Source of the DNA: Acidobacteriota bacterium
Lineage (GTDB): Bacteria; Acidobacteriota; Thermoanaerobaculia; Multivoradales; JBCCEF01
Direction of reading: 5' to 3'
NCBI GenBank assembly: GCA_039030395.1
Contig: JBCCEF010000027.1
Span: 1-59,431, forward strand
DNA length: 59,431 nt
Part shown: in pieces, positions 41,880 to 50,580 of the stretch
Layout: each line of letters opens with the position of its first letter
Position numbering within the stretch: the stretch's first letter is position 1
The notes under the pieces: model-generated
What the model saw: only the letters and a program-made list of their open reading frames with translations
The model's database searches: none
Told to the model about the DNA's origin: nothing
Position numbers and translations under genes: made by a program

Positions 41880-42526
41880 AGATCTTGATCGCCGACGATC
41901 ACACCTTGTTTCGCGATGGCCTGCGCAGCCTGCTCGAGGCGCGCGGCATAGAGGTGGTGGGGGAATCCTCCGACGGCGTCGAAACTCTCGAGGTCGCCGC
42001 TCGGGCGCGACCGGACATCGTGCTGATGGACCTGACCATGCCGAAGATGGACGGCTTCGAGGCCACGCGCCGATTGCGCGCCGAGCACCCGGAGATCAAG
42101 ATCGTCGTGCTGACCGCTTCGACGGACGACGAGAGTCTGTTCGAGGCGATCAAGGCCGGCGCCGAAGGGTTCCTGCTCAAGGACCTCGAAGCGGACCACT
42201 TCTTCGACCTGCTGGCCGGCGTGGCACGCGGCGAACCGGCCCTCACCCCAGCCCTCGCTCGCAGGGTGCTGCAGGAAATGGCGCGGGACAAAGCAGAAGC
42301 GCCGCCGCAGGGTCCGGACCACCTCACCGCTCGTGAGTTCGAGGTGCTCGAAGCGATGGTCGAGGGCACCACCAGCAACCGCGCCCTCGCCGAAGCCTTG
42401 GGGATCAGCGAGAACACCATCAAGTTTCACGTCCGCAACATTTTGGACAAACTGCACCTCAAGAACCGCACCCAGGCCGTGGGCTACGCCCTCCGCCACG
42501 GCATCGTCGACCCCGACGTCCTTTAG
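41876..42526 (+). CDS. NarL/FixJ-family response regulator
   Basis: A 216-residue transcription factor. The receiver has the acidic pair IADDH, the phospho-Asp in DIVLMDLTMPKMDG and the Lys in GFLLKDLE. The C-terminal LuxR-type HTH is LTAREFEVLEAMVEGTTSN, ALGISENTIKFHVRNIL. It starts with GTG in the kinase stop (GTGA). The divergence of function is open, but the next operon downstream is respiratory, which makes it a plausible target. Confidence 0.95.
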   Translation: MKILIADDHTLFRDGLRSLLEARGIEVVGESSDGVETLEVAARARPDIVLMDLTMPKMDGFEATRRLRAEHPEIKIVVLTASTDDESLFEAIKAGAEGFLLKDLEADHFFDLLAGVARGEPALTPALARRVLQEMARDKAEAPPQGPDHLTAREFEVLEAMVEGTTSNRALAEALGISENTIKFHVRNILDKLHLKNRTQAVGYALRHGIVDPDVL

Positions 42527-42809
42527 CAGGGGGGCTGGGCGCCCCGCCCGCGGTCCGCCCCTCACCGCCAAGAAGTGCCATTCTTGGCGGTACACCCCCA
42601 TCCTCGGCGGCTCTGCCGCCGCCTCGCCTTTCCGGCTCGGTTGCGATCTGCCTGGATAGCAGATCCCTCGGGCGCCCTGCCATATGGCTGGAGTTGGGTT
42701 GATTTCCACGGCGCGCCATCCCACCCCCACGGGTAGGCCCCAACCACCCCGTGGGTTGTTGGTGAACCTGCTCTCCGCCAACACAATGGCTGGAAACGAA
42801 AAAACTCTC
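42527..42809. repeat. Hairpin-rich intergenic region with repeat copy A
   Basis: No gene seen. It holds a perfect 10-bp inverted repeat CCGCCAAGAA/TTCTTGGCGG (42565-42590, 6-nt loop), a GGCGG/CCGCC hairpin, and GATCTGC/GCAGATC (42645-42665, 7-nt loop). The segment around 42593-42645 resembles 44401-44452 downstream of cytochrome b (shared CCTCGGC, CTGCCGCCG and CTCGGT blocks). None of the hairpins has a T-run. Confidence 0.45.
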
Positions 42810-43331
42810 ATGAGCCAACCGGAGACATCGGACCCACCCGACAGCTCCAGCCGCCGGAGCCTCTTCAAGCGGCTGGGAGCGGTGCTGATCGGCGGCGGCC
42901 TGGTCGCCGCCTACGGCACCCTGGCGGCATTCTTCGCCCGCTTCCTCTTTCCCGCCCGGCCGGACCGGCGAGGCTGGCTCTTCGTGCGCCGGATCGACGA
43001 GTTCGAACCCGGCGAAGCCTTCACCTATCGCTTGCCGAACGGAGCGCCGGTCAGCATCTCCCAGCAGGGCGATGAACTCGTCGCCCTGTCGAGTACCTGC
43101 CCCCACCTCGGCTGCCAAGTCCACTGGGAGGCGCAGAACAACCGCTTTTTCTGCCCCTGCCACAACGGGGTGTTCCGGCCCGACGGCAAGGCCATCGCCG
43201 GACCTCCCGCCGACGCCGACCAGAGCCTCGACCGCTACCCCCTGGAGAACCGCAAGGGCCTCCTGTTCATCCGGGTGCCCCTCGACTCACTGGCCAGCAA
43301 AACCCTTTCGAGGCGGCGAGGTACCGCATGA
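42810..43331 (+). CDS. Rieske [2Fe-2S] protein of a cytochrome bc complex
   Basis: A 173-residue protein with an N-terminal membrane helix (LGAVLIGGGLVAAYGTLAAF) preceded by RRSLFKRL, suggesting Tat-type export. The cluster ligands are in STCPHLGCQVHW and FFCPCHNGVF, the two standard Cys-x-His-x2-Gly-Cys and Cys-x-Cys-His boxes. It passes electrons from quinol oxidation at cytochrome b to a c-type cytochrome. An upstream in-frame ATG lies at 42786. The cytochrome b gene overlaps the stop by 4 bp. Confidence 0.93.
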   Translation: MSQPETSDPPDSSSRRSLFKRLGAVLIGGGLVAAYGTLAAFFARFLFPARPDRRGWLFVRRIDEFEPGEAFTYRLPNGAPVSISQQGDELVALSSTCPHLGCQVHWEAQNNRFFCPCHNGVFRPDGKAIAGPPADADQSLDRYPLENRKGLLFIRVPLDSLASKTLSRRRGTA

Positions 43332-44380
43332 GTCGCGCCGGCGACTGGCTGGCGGAGCGCTTTCCGGTATCGCCGGAACAGCTCCGCACGATGACCAACG
43401 AGCCGGTCCCGCTGCACCTGAAACGCTTCTGGTTCGCCCTCGGCGGCACCCCGGCCTATCTGTTCGTGGTGCAGGTCGTCACCGGCATCATCCTCGCCTT
43501 CTACTACCAGCCCACTCCCGCGACGGCCTACGAGTCGGTGCGCTACATCACCGAAGAAGCCGCCTTCGGCTGGTACGTGCGCGGACTGCACAAATGGGGC
43601 GCCACGCTGATGATCGCGGCGGTGATCCTGCACCAGATGCGGGTGTACTTCACCGGCGCCTACCGCAAGCCCCGGGAGCTCAACTGGATGGTCGGCATGA
43701 CCTTGCTGATCGCCACCTTGATGCTCGGCTTCACCGGCTACAGCCTGGTCTACGAGCAACTCTCCTACTGGGGCGCCACGGTGGGCGCCAACATGGCCGC
43801 CGGCGTACCCCTGATCGGCAACCTTCTGCAGCAGATGCTGTTGGGCGGCGAGACCTACAACGAGCACACCCTGTCGCGCTTCTATGTGCTCCACGCGGCG
43901 GTGCTGCCGATGCTGATCGTGATCCTGGTGATGCTCCACATCGCCCTCATCCGCATGCACGGCATCGCGCCGCTCGAAGACTCGAACGCCAGCAAACCGG
44001 TCGAACAGAAGACCTTCGACTTCTTTCCGGACCATGTGATCACCGAGCTGATCGTCGGCCTCGGGCTGATGATCGTCCTGTCGGTGCTGGCGACGGTGAT
44101 CCCGGCCTCCCTCGGTCCGCCGGCCAATCCGCTGGTGACCCCAGAGGTGATCAAGCCGGAGTGGTTCTTCTACGTCGCCTTCCGATGGCTCAAGTTGTTC
44201 TCGGGCACCTTCGCCCTGATGTCCATCGGATTCATCGTCTTCGTCATGTATGTGTGGCCGTGGATCGACGGCTGGTTTCGCCGCCGCACCCGCTTCACCG
44301 AGGCCAGCGTTTGGATCGGCATCGTGGCGGCCCTTGGCATCATCGCGCTGACCGTGTGGGAAGGGCTGGTCACCCACTAG
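43328..44380 (+). CDS. Cytochrome b of a bc complex
   Basis: A 350-residue integral membrane protein with the four haem-ligand His: two in GLHKWGATLMIAAVILHQMR and two in RFYVLHAAVLPMLIVILVML plus the following HIALIRMHG. The quinol-site segment is KPEWFFYVAFRWLK (PEWY variant PEWF), in a C-terminal part resembling subunit IV, so b6 and subunit IV are fused. It begins at ATG 43328 in the Rieske stop. There is no gene for cytochrome c1 in the operon; an octaheme protein follows instead. Confidence 0.95.
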   Translation: MSRAGDWLAERFPVSPEQLRTMTNEPVPLHLKRFWFALGGTPAYLFVVQVVTGIILAFYYQPTPATAYESVRYITEEAAFGWYVRGLHKWGATLMIAAVILHQMRVYFTGAYRKPRELNWMVGMTLLIATLMLGFTGYSLVYEQLSYWGATVGANMAAGVPLIGNLLQQMLLGGETYNEHTLSRFYVLHAAVLPMLIVILVMLHIALIRMHGIAPLEDSNASKPVEQKTFDFFPDHVITELIVGLGLMIVLSVLATVIPASLGPPANPLVTPEVIKPEWFFYVAFRWLKLFSGTFALMSIGFIVFVMYVWPWIDGWFRRRTRFTEASVWIGIVAALGIIALTVWEGLVTH

Positions 44381-44400
44381 CCCGAACAAGAGTTCGGGCT
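44379..44400 (+). terminator. Hairpin after cytochrome b gene
   Basis: AGCCCGAAC-AAGA-GTTCGGGCT is a perfect 9-bp stem overlapping the cytochrome b stop codon. No T-run follows, so it may stabilise or process the mRNA rather than terminate it, given that the same operon appears to continue. Confidence 0.4.
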
Positions 44401-44452
44401 CACCCCGTCCTCGGCAGCCAAGCTGCCGCCGAGCCCTGCGGGACTCGGTCGT
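44401..44452. repeat. Repeat copy B, resembling the region before the Rieske gene
   Basis: The sequence CACCCCGTCCTCGGC then AGC-CAA-GCTGCCGCCGAG and CTCGGTCG resembles 42593-42645. It forms a GGCAGC/GCTGCC hairpin. The two copies bracket the Rieske-cytochrome b pair. Confidence 0.35.
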
Positions 44453-44488
44453 AGGCCGGCGAAGAGTTGCAACAAGGAGGTCGACGTC

Positions 44489-46108
44489 GTGGATCTACAA
44501 CACAAGCGGGTGGTGCTCCTCGTCATGGCCCTGCTCTTTCTGCTCTCGCTGCTGCTGGTGCAGTGGCGCGAGGTGGGCCGGCGCAATGAGGAACTCGGCC
44601 TGGCCGAACCCCATTTCACGGTGCCGGCGGCGTCGCGCTCCTGCGTCGATTGCCACGGCAAGACCACGCCCGGCATCCTGGCCCACTGGTCCGGCAGCAC
44701 CCACGCCGTGTCGGGGGTTTCCTGCTACGAGTGCCACAAGGCCGAACAGGGCGACGCGGACGGTTTCGACCACTACGGCAACTACATCGCGACGGTGGTC
44801 ACGCCGCTCGACTGCGGACGCTGCCACGGCGACGTGGCCGAGGAGTTCCAGGGCAGCCACCACGCCGACGCCGGCAACATCCTGGCCTCCCTCGACAACT
44901 TCCTGGCCGAGACGGTGGAGGGCGGACCGCCGATGTTCAACCCCCACTCGCCGACGCCGGGCAAGGCCGTCGAATCGGTCAACGGCACCGCCAGCGCCTT
45001 CTCCGGCTGCCAGCAGTGCCACGGCAGCAAGGTCGCCTTCCAGGCCACCGACGGCGGGCGCGTCACCGTCGACGACCTGGCGCCGGACGCCGACGGCAAG
45101 CCCACCAACACCGTCGCCCTGGCCCGCATCCTCAAAGATCCGGACGGCAAGCCGAAGTTCGATCCCGGCACCTGGCCCAACACCGGCATCGGCCGTTTGA
45201 ACCTCGACGGCTCCCGCGGCTCCTGCTCCGCCTGCCACAGCCGGCACGACTTCTCGCCGCGCCGCGCCCGCCAGCCGGAGAACTGCGGCAAGTGCCACCT
45301 GGGGCCGGATCACCCGCAGAAGGAGATCTTCGAAGAGTCGAAGCACGGCGTCGCCTACCGCGATCTGAAGGACCAGATGAACTTGGATGGCGATACCTGG
45401 GTGCTCGGCGAGGACTACTCCGAAGCTCCCACCTGCGCCACCTGCCATCTCTCCGGCCACTCGCGCAACGGCGGACGAGTGACCCATGATCCCGGCGAGC
45501 GCATTTCCTGGACCAACCGGCCGCCGGTCAGCCTGGTGCTCGACACGGACGCCGACGGCAAGGTGGTGACCGCCCTCGACCCGGCGGAGCGCCGGGCGCT
45601 CATTGCCGATACGGCGGAGGCCAAGCGCAACCGCATGAAGGCGGTGTGCTCGCACTGCCACACGCCGGACTACATCAACGCCTTCTACACCCAGTACGAC
45701 GACCTGGTAATCCTCTACAACGAGAAATTCGCCAAGCCCGGCCAGGACATCATGGCGGCGCTCCTCGACAGCGGCCTGCGCACCCCCACCCAGTTCGACG
45801 AAGAGATCGAATGGACGTGGTTCTACCTGTGGCACCACGAGGGCCGCCGGGCGCGTCACGGCGCTTCGATGATGGCGCCGGACTACACCCACTGGCACGG
45901 CATGTACGAGGTCGCCGAGCGCTTCTACATGGAGCTGATCCCGCAGGCCCGGGAGATGGCCGAAGGCCCCGGCGGCGCGGCCGTCGACGCGGTGATCGGA
46001 GAGATCCTGGCGCGCCCGGAGCACGCCTGGTTCGAGGAGGGCGCCGAGGAGCAGATGCGGCAGATCCGCGAGGGCATGGAGGAGCGCTATGGCCACGACG
46101 CCGGCTGA
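44489..46108 (+). CDS. Octaheme c-type cytochrome, hydroxylamine oxidoreductase-like
   Basis: A 539-residue protein with an N-terminal membrane anchor (VVLLVMALLFLLSLLLVQW) and eight CxxCH motifs: CVDCH, CYECH, CGRCH, CQQCH, CSACH, CGKCH, CATCH and CSHCH. The C-terminal part (LWHHEGRRARHGASMMAPDY, then THWHGMYEVAERFY) resembles octaheme cytochromes of the HAO family. There is a Tyr in MAPDYTHWHG, but whether it is the catalytic P460 cross-link Tyr cannot be settled by eye. Lying between cytochrome b and the oxidase subunits, it more likely relays electrons (taking the c1 role) than oxidises hydroxylamine. No amo or cytochrome c554 gene is present. Confidence 0.88.
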   Translation: MDLQHKRVVLLVMALLFLLSLLLVQWREVGRRNEELGLAEPHFTVPAASRSCVDCHGKTTPGILAHWSGSTHAVSGVSCYECHKAEQGDADGFDHYGNYIATVVTPLDCGRCHGDVAEEFQGSHHADAGNILASLDNFLAETVEGGPPMFNPHSPTPGKAVESVNGTASAFSGCQQCHGSKVAFQATDGGRVTVDDLAPDADGKPTNTVALARILKDPDGKPKFDPGTWPNTGIGRLNLDGSRGSCSACHSRHDFSPRRARQPENCGKCHLGPDHPQKEIFEESKHGVAYRDLKDQMNLDGDTWVLGEDYSEAPTCATCHLSGHSRNGGRVTHDPGERISWTNRPPVSLVLDTDADGKVVTALDPAERRALIADTAEAKRNRMKAVCSHCHTPDYINAFYTQYDDLVILYNEKFAKPGQDIMAALLDSGLRTPTQFDEEIEWTWFYLWHHEGRRARHGASMMAPDYTHWHGMYEVAERFYMELIPQAREMAEGPGGAAVDAVIGEILARPEHAWFEEGAEEQMRQIREGMEERYGHDAG

Positions 46109-46268
46109 GGAGCACCCGGTCTTCGATCCGGATGAAGACCTCGAAGCCGTCGTCGGCCACCCAAAGGGCACGCTGGTGATCGTCGGCATCTACGGCCTGC
46201 TCTTCGCCCTCGGCTGGGCGGCCCTCTACCTCTGGCAATTCCTGCCGCGGGGAGCACCGGGACCGTGA
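46089..46268 (+). CDS. Small one-helix subunit of the ba3-type oxidase
   Basis: A 59-residue reading frame between the octaheme and subunit II genes. It begins ATG GCC ACG ACG inside the octaheme 3' end (20-bp overlap) and ends at TGA overlapping the subunit II GTG (GTGA). The protein has an acidic N-terminus (EEHPVFDPDEDLEAVVGHPK) and one hydrophobic helix (GTLVIVGIYGLLFALGWAAL). ba3 oxidases carry a small subunit IIa with a single helix, so it probably stabilises the subunit I-II complex. Confidence 0.75.
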   Translation: MATTPAEEHPVFDPDEDLEAVVGHPKGTLVIVGIYGLLFALGWAALYLWQFLPRGAPGP

Positions 46269-46744
46269 AGGTCGACTTCTACGAGCGGTTGTGGATCATC
46301 GGCGCGGCGGCGATGATCGCCGCCTTTCTGACCGCCATCGTATGGGGCGCCCGGATGCACGCGGTGCATCCACCGAGCCACATCGAAACCCTCGATCCGT
46401 TGACCGTCAACACCACCTCGGAGTTTGCCGCTCCGGGCGTCCACATCGACGACGACGGCTCGGTGGTGGTGACCGCCGTCGCCGAGATGTTTCGCTTTCG
46501 CCCGTCGGTGATCCGGGTGCCCGCCGGCAAGCCGGTACGCTTCCGCATGACCAGCCCGGACGTCCTCCACGGTTTCCAGGTGGTCGGCACCAACGCCAAC
46601 GCCATGGTCGTGCCGGGCTACGTCAGTGAGTTCACCGTCACCTTTCCGCGGCCCGGCGAGTACCTGCTGCTGTGCAATGAGTACTGCGGCCTGGCCCACC
46701 ACCAGATGGCCGGCCGGCTGATCGTCGAGGAGGCTGCGCCGTGA
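46265..46744 (+). CDS. ba3-type cytochrome c oxidase subunit II (CuA)
   Basis: A 159-residue protein with one N-terminal membrane helix (LWIIGAAAMIAAFLTAIVWG) and a cupredoxin domain. CuA ligands are visible: His in SPDVLHGFQVVG and the CNEYCGLAHHQM loop with two Cys, His and Met. The short length and single helix match ba3-type (B-family) oxidases rather than aa3. It receives electrons from a c-type cytochrome and passes them to haem b in subunit I. GTG start overlapping the 59-residue gene. Confidence 0.94.
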   Translation: MKVDFYERLWIIGAAAMIAAFLTAIVWGARMHAVHPPSHIETLDPLTVNTTSEFAAPGVHIDDDGSVVVTAVAEMFRFRPSVIRVPAGKPVRFRMTSPDVLHGFQVVGTNANAMVVPGYVSEFTVTFPRPGEYLLLCNEYCGLAHHQMAGRLIVEEAAP

Positions 46745-48413
46745 CCGTTGCCCAGCCCGCAACCTCCGCCCTCTCTAACAGCGAGGGCCAGGCCGCCGCC
46801 TGGCAGCTCGATCGCCTCACCCTGTCGCACCTCGGCGTCTCCCTCGGCGCCTTCGCCCTCGGCGCGCTGATGGCGGTGATGCAGTCCCTGGCGCGGGCGG
46901 ACCTGCCCGTCGTCTTCAACTCGCCGGCCCTCTACTACCTGTCCGTCACCGCCCACGGCGTGCTGATGGGGCTGGTCTTCACCACCTTCTTCATCATGGC
47001 CCTTGGGATCGCCTTTGTGCGCGCCTGCCTGGGTGAATGGGTGAACGAACGTCTCGGCTGGATCGGCTTCTGGACGGCCTCCCTCGGCACCTCTCTGACC
47101 GCCGGCGCCATCCTCTCCGGCACCTCGACCGTCCTCTACACCTTCTACCCACCGCTCCAGGCCCACCCGGCCTTCTACATCGGTGCCACCCTCTTGGTCA
47201 TCGGTTCCTGGATCTGGTGCGCCGGGTTGATCCTCTCCGTCCGCCACTGGCAGAAAAGCCACCGTGGCGAGCCCCTGCCGCTGCCCGTTCACGGCCTCCT
47301 CGCCACGGTGATCGTGTGGCTGCTGGCCACCAGCGGCCTGGCCATCGAGGCCCTGGGGATGTTGATCCCCTGGTCCCTCGGCTGGGTGAAAACCATCGAC
47401 CCGGTGCTCGCCCGCACCTACACCTGGTGGTTCGGCCACCCGCTCACCTACTTCTGGCTGCTGCCGGCCTACGTCATCTGGTACACGGTGCTGCCGAAGA
47501 TCGCCGGCGGCCGCCTGTTCAGCGAACCGCTGACCCGCATGGTGTTCGTGCTCTTCGTGCTGTTTTCGACGCCGGTCGGGTTCCATCACCAGCTCTCGGA
47601 TCCGGGCATCTCCGCCGACTGGAAGCTGATCCACACCTTCAGCACCTACGTCTCTTCCCCAGCCTGGTCACCGCCTTCACGGTGATCGCCTCACTTGAAA
47701 CCGCCGGCCGCCTGAAAGGTGCCAGAGGAACCTTCGATTGGCTCAAGGAGCTGCCCTGGCGGGATCCGCTGCTGGTCAGCGTGATCCTCTCGATGGTCAC
47801 CTTCGCCCTCGGCGGCTTCGGCGGCGCCATCAACGCCGCCTACGCCATGAACTCGATGGTCCACAACACCGCCTGGATCATGGGCCACTTCCACCTCACC
47901 GTCGGCACCGCCGTGGCCCTCACCTTCATGGGCGCCACCTACTGGCTGCTGCCCAAACTCACCGGGCGGTCCCTGGCCTTCCCGGGCTGGGCCGTGGCGC
48001 AGCCGTACCTGTGGTTCGTGGGGATGATGCTGTTTGGCGTCGTCAACCACATCACCGGCCTGATGGGCATGCCCCGCCGGGTGTTCAGCGCCGAGTACTT
48101 CGGTGCCGAACAGGCCATGCGCTGGCAAAGCTGGACCCTCGCCTCCGCCCTCGGCGGGGTGATCCTGTTCGTCAGCTCGTTGATCTTCCTGGTGGTCATC
48201 GGTGCGACCCTGCTCAAGAAGCAAGAGCGGCCGCCCCAGACGCCACAGTTCGCCCTCCCCCTGGCGCCGCCCCTGCGGCAGCGCGGCCTGTGGGACCGCT
48301 TCCTGCTGTGGAGCCTGGTGGCGGTGGTGCTGGTGGCCCTCGGCTATTTCCAGCCGATCACCCACCTCCTCGGCCTGGAACGCTTCGGCTCTCTCCCCTT
48401 CAAGCCCTACTGA
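46741..48413 (+). CDS. ba3-type cytochrome c oxidase subunit I, with frameshift
   Basis: Haem-copper oxidase subunit I split over two frames. The first frame (GTG 46741 to stop at 47685) carries WWFGHPLTYFWLLPAYVIWY and VGFHHQLSDPGIS, with CuB His residues as in the B-family. The second frame (from about 47652 to 48413) continues LFPSLVTAFTVIASLE and includes VHNTAWIMGHFHLTVG with the high-spin haem and CuB His ligands. One base (net) is missing near 47650-47652, in TACGTCTCTTCC. All catalytic motifs survive on either side, and the rest of the operon is intact, so a sequencing error or very recent mutation is likely. It reduces O2 to water and pumps protons if expressed. Confidence 0.85.
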
Positions 48414-48541
48414 CGCCAGGCATCGGCGAACCTCTCTGTCCCGCTACCCTGTCCCGGTTTGCACTCACTTGGCGCGATCGTAGTGGAATTTGACGATTGT
48501 GCCACTTTCATTCGCTCACGGTCTTTGCGATCGTGTAACGC

Positions 48542-49495
48542 ATGACGTCCTCCAATGCACTCCCCGTCAGGCCTTCTCTAGCCGCCGTCCTCACGGCCTT
48601 CGCCCTGATTTACATCATCTGGGGATCGACCTATCTGGCGATCCGCTTCGCCGTCGAGACCATCCCGCCGTTCACCATGGCGGGAGTGCGGTTCCTCTTC
48701 GCCGGCGCCATCCTCTACGCTTGGTCCGCCTGGCGGGGAGCCGGCCGGCCGACCCGCACGCACTGGCGCTCGGCGGCAGTCATCGGTACCCTGCTGCTGG
48801 TGACCGGCAACGGCTTGGTGAGCTGGGCCGAGCAGTATGTCGCTTCGGGAGTGGCGGCCCTCATCGTCGCCACGGTTCCAATGTGGATGGTTCTGCTCGA
48901 AAGCCTGCGTCCCGGCGGCTCCCGGCCCAGCATCGCCGTCATCTTCGGTCTGATCCTCGGCATGGTGGGTATCGTCATCCTCATCAGCCCGGCGGAACTC
49001 GGCGGCGAACCGGTGCATGTACCCGGAGCGCTGGTGATCTGCTTCGCCGCCCTTTGTTGGGCGGTCGGTTCGATCTACTCGCGCGGTGCGCCGCAATCCA
49101 GTTCCACTCTGCAGAACGTCGGCATGCAAATGCTCACCGGAGGCGCCATCCTGGTCGTGGCGGGACTGGCTCTCGGAGAACGCACCGTGCTCGCCGAGAT
49201 CTCGGCCCGCTCCATCTACTCCTTGATCTATCTGTCGCTGATCGGCGGCGTCGTCGGCTACACCGCCTATGTCTGGCTGCTCAAGGTGTCGACCCCGGCG
49301 AAGGTTTCGACCTACGCGTATATCAATCCGGTCGTCGCGGTCCTACTGGGCTGGGCGCTGGCGGGAGAGTCGATGGGCCTGCGCGTCCTCGCCGCCACCG
49401 CCACTGTCGTCTCCGCCGTGATTCTGATCGTGCGGAAAAAGAAGACCCGAAAGGCGGCCGCACCGCCGCCGAAGCTGGCAAGGAGCAACGTGTGA
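48542..49495 (+). CDS. EamA-family (DMT) transporter
   Basis: A 317-residue membrane protein with two EamA repeats of five helices: IYIIWGSTYLAIRFAVETIP opens the first, and LVICFAALCWAVGSIYSRGA the second; PVVAVLLGWALAGESMGLRV closes the second, as in YedA/RhaT-like exporters. It probably exports a metabolite or amino acid; the substrate is unknown. An ATG at 48542 follows an unremarkable leader. Positively charged C-terminus. Confidence 0.92.
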   Translation: MTSSNALPVRPSLAAVLTAFALIYIIWGSTYLAIRFAVETIPPFTMAGVRFLFAGAILYAWSAWRGAGRPTRTHWRSAAVIGTLLLVTGNGLVSWAEQYVASGVAALIVATVPMWMVLLESLRPGGSRPSIAVIFGLILGMVGIVILISPAELGGEPVHVPGALVICFAALCWAVGSIYSRGAPQSSSTLQNVGMQMLTGGAILVVAGLALGERTVLAEISARSIYSLIYLSLIGGVVGYTAYVWLLKVSTPAKVSTYAYINPVVAVLLGWALAGESMGLRVLAATATVVSAVILIVRKKKTRKAAAPPPKLARSNV

Positions 49496-49523
49496 AACCC
49501 GTGACTCAGGAACCCCGCGCGCC

Positions 49524-50489
49524 GTGGGTCCGCTGATCGCAGCCGCCATCTACGACGGCCTCCCCGGCTTCGAGTACAGCATCGCCTGGGAGGTGCTCGG
49601 TCGGGATCGCCGGGACATCGTCGACGACTGGTACGAGTTCCTGCCCTGCCGGGTGGAGGACGGTCCGCTCCACTCACAGCACGGCATGCAGTTCGAGCCC
49701 GCCGGCAGCCTCGCCGACCTCGCCCGAGCCCACACCGTTCTCATCCCCGGCTGGCGGGGCGCCGTCGAACGGCCGCCGGAGCCCTTCCTCGAAGCCATCC
49801 GCGACGCGCATGCGCAGGGAGTCCGCCTGGTCACCATCTGCACCGGCGTCTTCGTACCGGCTCATGCCGGCCTGCTCGACGGGCGCACCGCCACCACCCA
49901 CTGGATGCACGTCGAAGCCCTGCGCACCGCCTTTCCGCGCATCGAGGTCCAGGACGATGCGCTGTATGTCAAGGACACCGCCGGCCCCGGCCCCATCTAC
50001 ACCTCCGCCGGCAGCGCCGCCGGCCTCGACCTGTGCTTCGCCCTGGTGCGGGAAGACTTCGGCCTCACCGTCTCCAACGCCATCGCTCGCCGCGTCGTCG
50101 CCCCGGTCCACCGCGACGGCGGCCAGTCGCAGTACGCCGACTGCCCGGCGGGCGTCTGCGGCGACCAGAGCTTCGGCCCGGTGCTCGACTGGATGATCGC
50201 CCACCTCGATCAAGACTTCGCGATGCACCAGATCGCCCGGCGCTTCGGCTACTCGCTCCGCACCTTCCAGCGACGCTTCAAAGAGATCACCTCCCTCTCC
50301 CCCCACCAGTGGCTCGTCCGCCAACGCCTCGGCCGCGCCCGCGAACTCCTCGAATCCTCCGACGAGAGCGTCGAACGCATCGCCACCGAATCCGGCCTCG
50401 GCTCCGCGGCCAACCTCAGGAAGCACCTGGCGCGGCATCTTGGGACGACGCCGCGGGCGTACCGGTCGGCCTTTCGGGCCGGGAACTAG
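49524..50489 (+). CDS. GlxA-type regulator: DJ-1/PfpI domain plus AraC HTH
   Basis: A 321-residue transcription factor starting with GTG. The N-terminal DJ-1/PfpI-like domain includes RLVTICTGVFVPAHAGLLDG with the nucleophile-elbow Cys and TSAGSAAGLDLCF. The C-terminal AraC HTH pair is FAMHQIARRFGYSLRTFQRR and SVERIATESGLGSAANLRKH. Family members sense small molecules and activate nearby genes. It follows the EamA gene by 28 bp on the same strand, so it may regulate it. Confidence 0.92.
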   Translation: MGPLIAAAIYDGLPGFEYSIAWEVLGRDRRDIVDDWYEFLPCRVEDGPLHSQHGMQFEPAGSLADLARAHTVLIPGWRGAVERPPEPFLEAIRDAHAQGVRLVTICTGVFVPAHAGLLDGRTATTHWMHVEALRTAFPRIEVQDDALYVKDTAGPGPIYTSAGSAAGLDLCFALVREDFGLTVSNAIARRVVAPVHRDGGQSQYADCPAGVCGDQSFGPVLDWMIAHLDQDFAMHQIARRFGYSLRTFQRRFKEITSLSPHQWLVRQRLGRARELLESSDESVERIATESGLGSAANLRKHLARHLGTTPRAYRSAFRAGN

Positions 50490-50580
50490 ATCGCCCAAAG
50501 AGTCAGAGTACGCACGCAGACGCAAGCCGCCGTTGTCGGTGCGATCGCCTCGCCGCGCGCGATTCCGATAAGCTTCCGAG

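Noticed and set aside
42565-42590. Perfect 10-bp inverted repeat as a terminator of the two-component operon
   Set aside because: No T-run follows on either strand, so I recorded it only as part of a hairpin-rich region.
44489-46108. Octaheme gene as evidence for ammonia or hydroxylamine oxidation
   Set aside because: No amo, cytochrome c554 or cM552 genes are nearby. The bc and oxidase context suits an electron relay.
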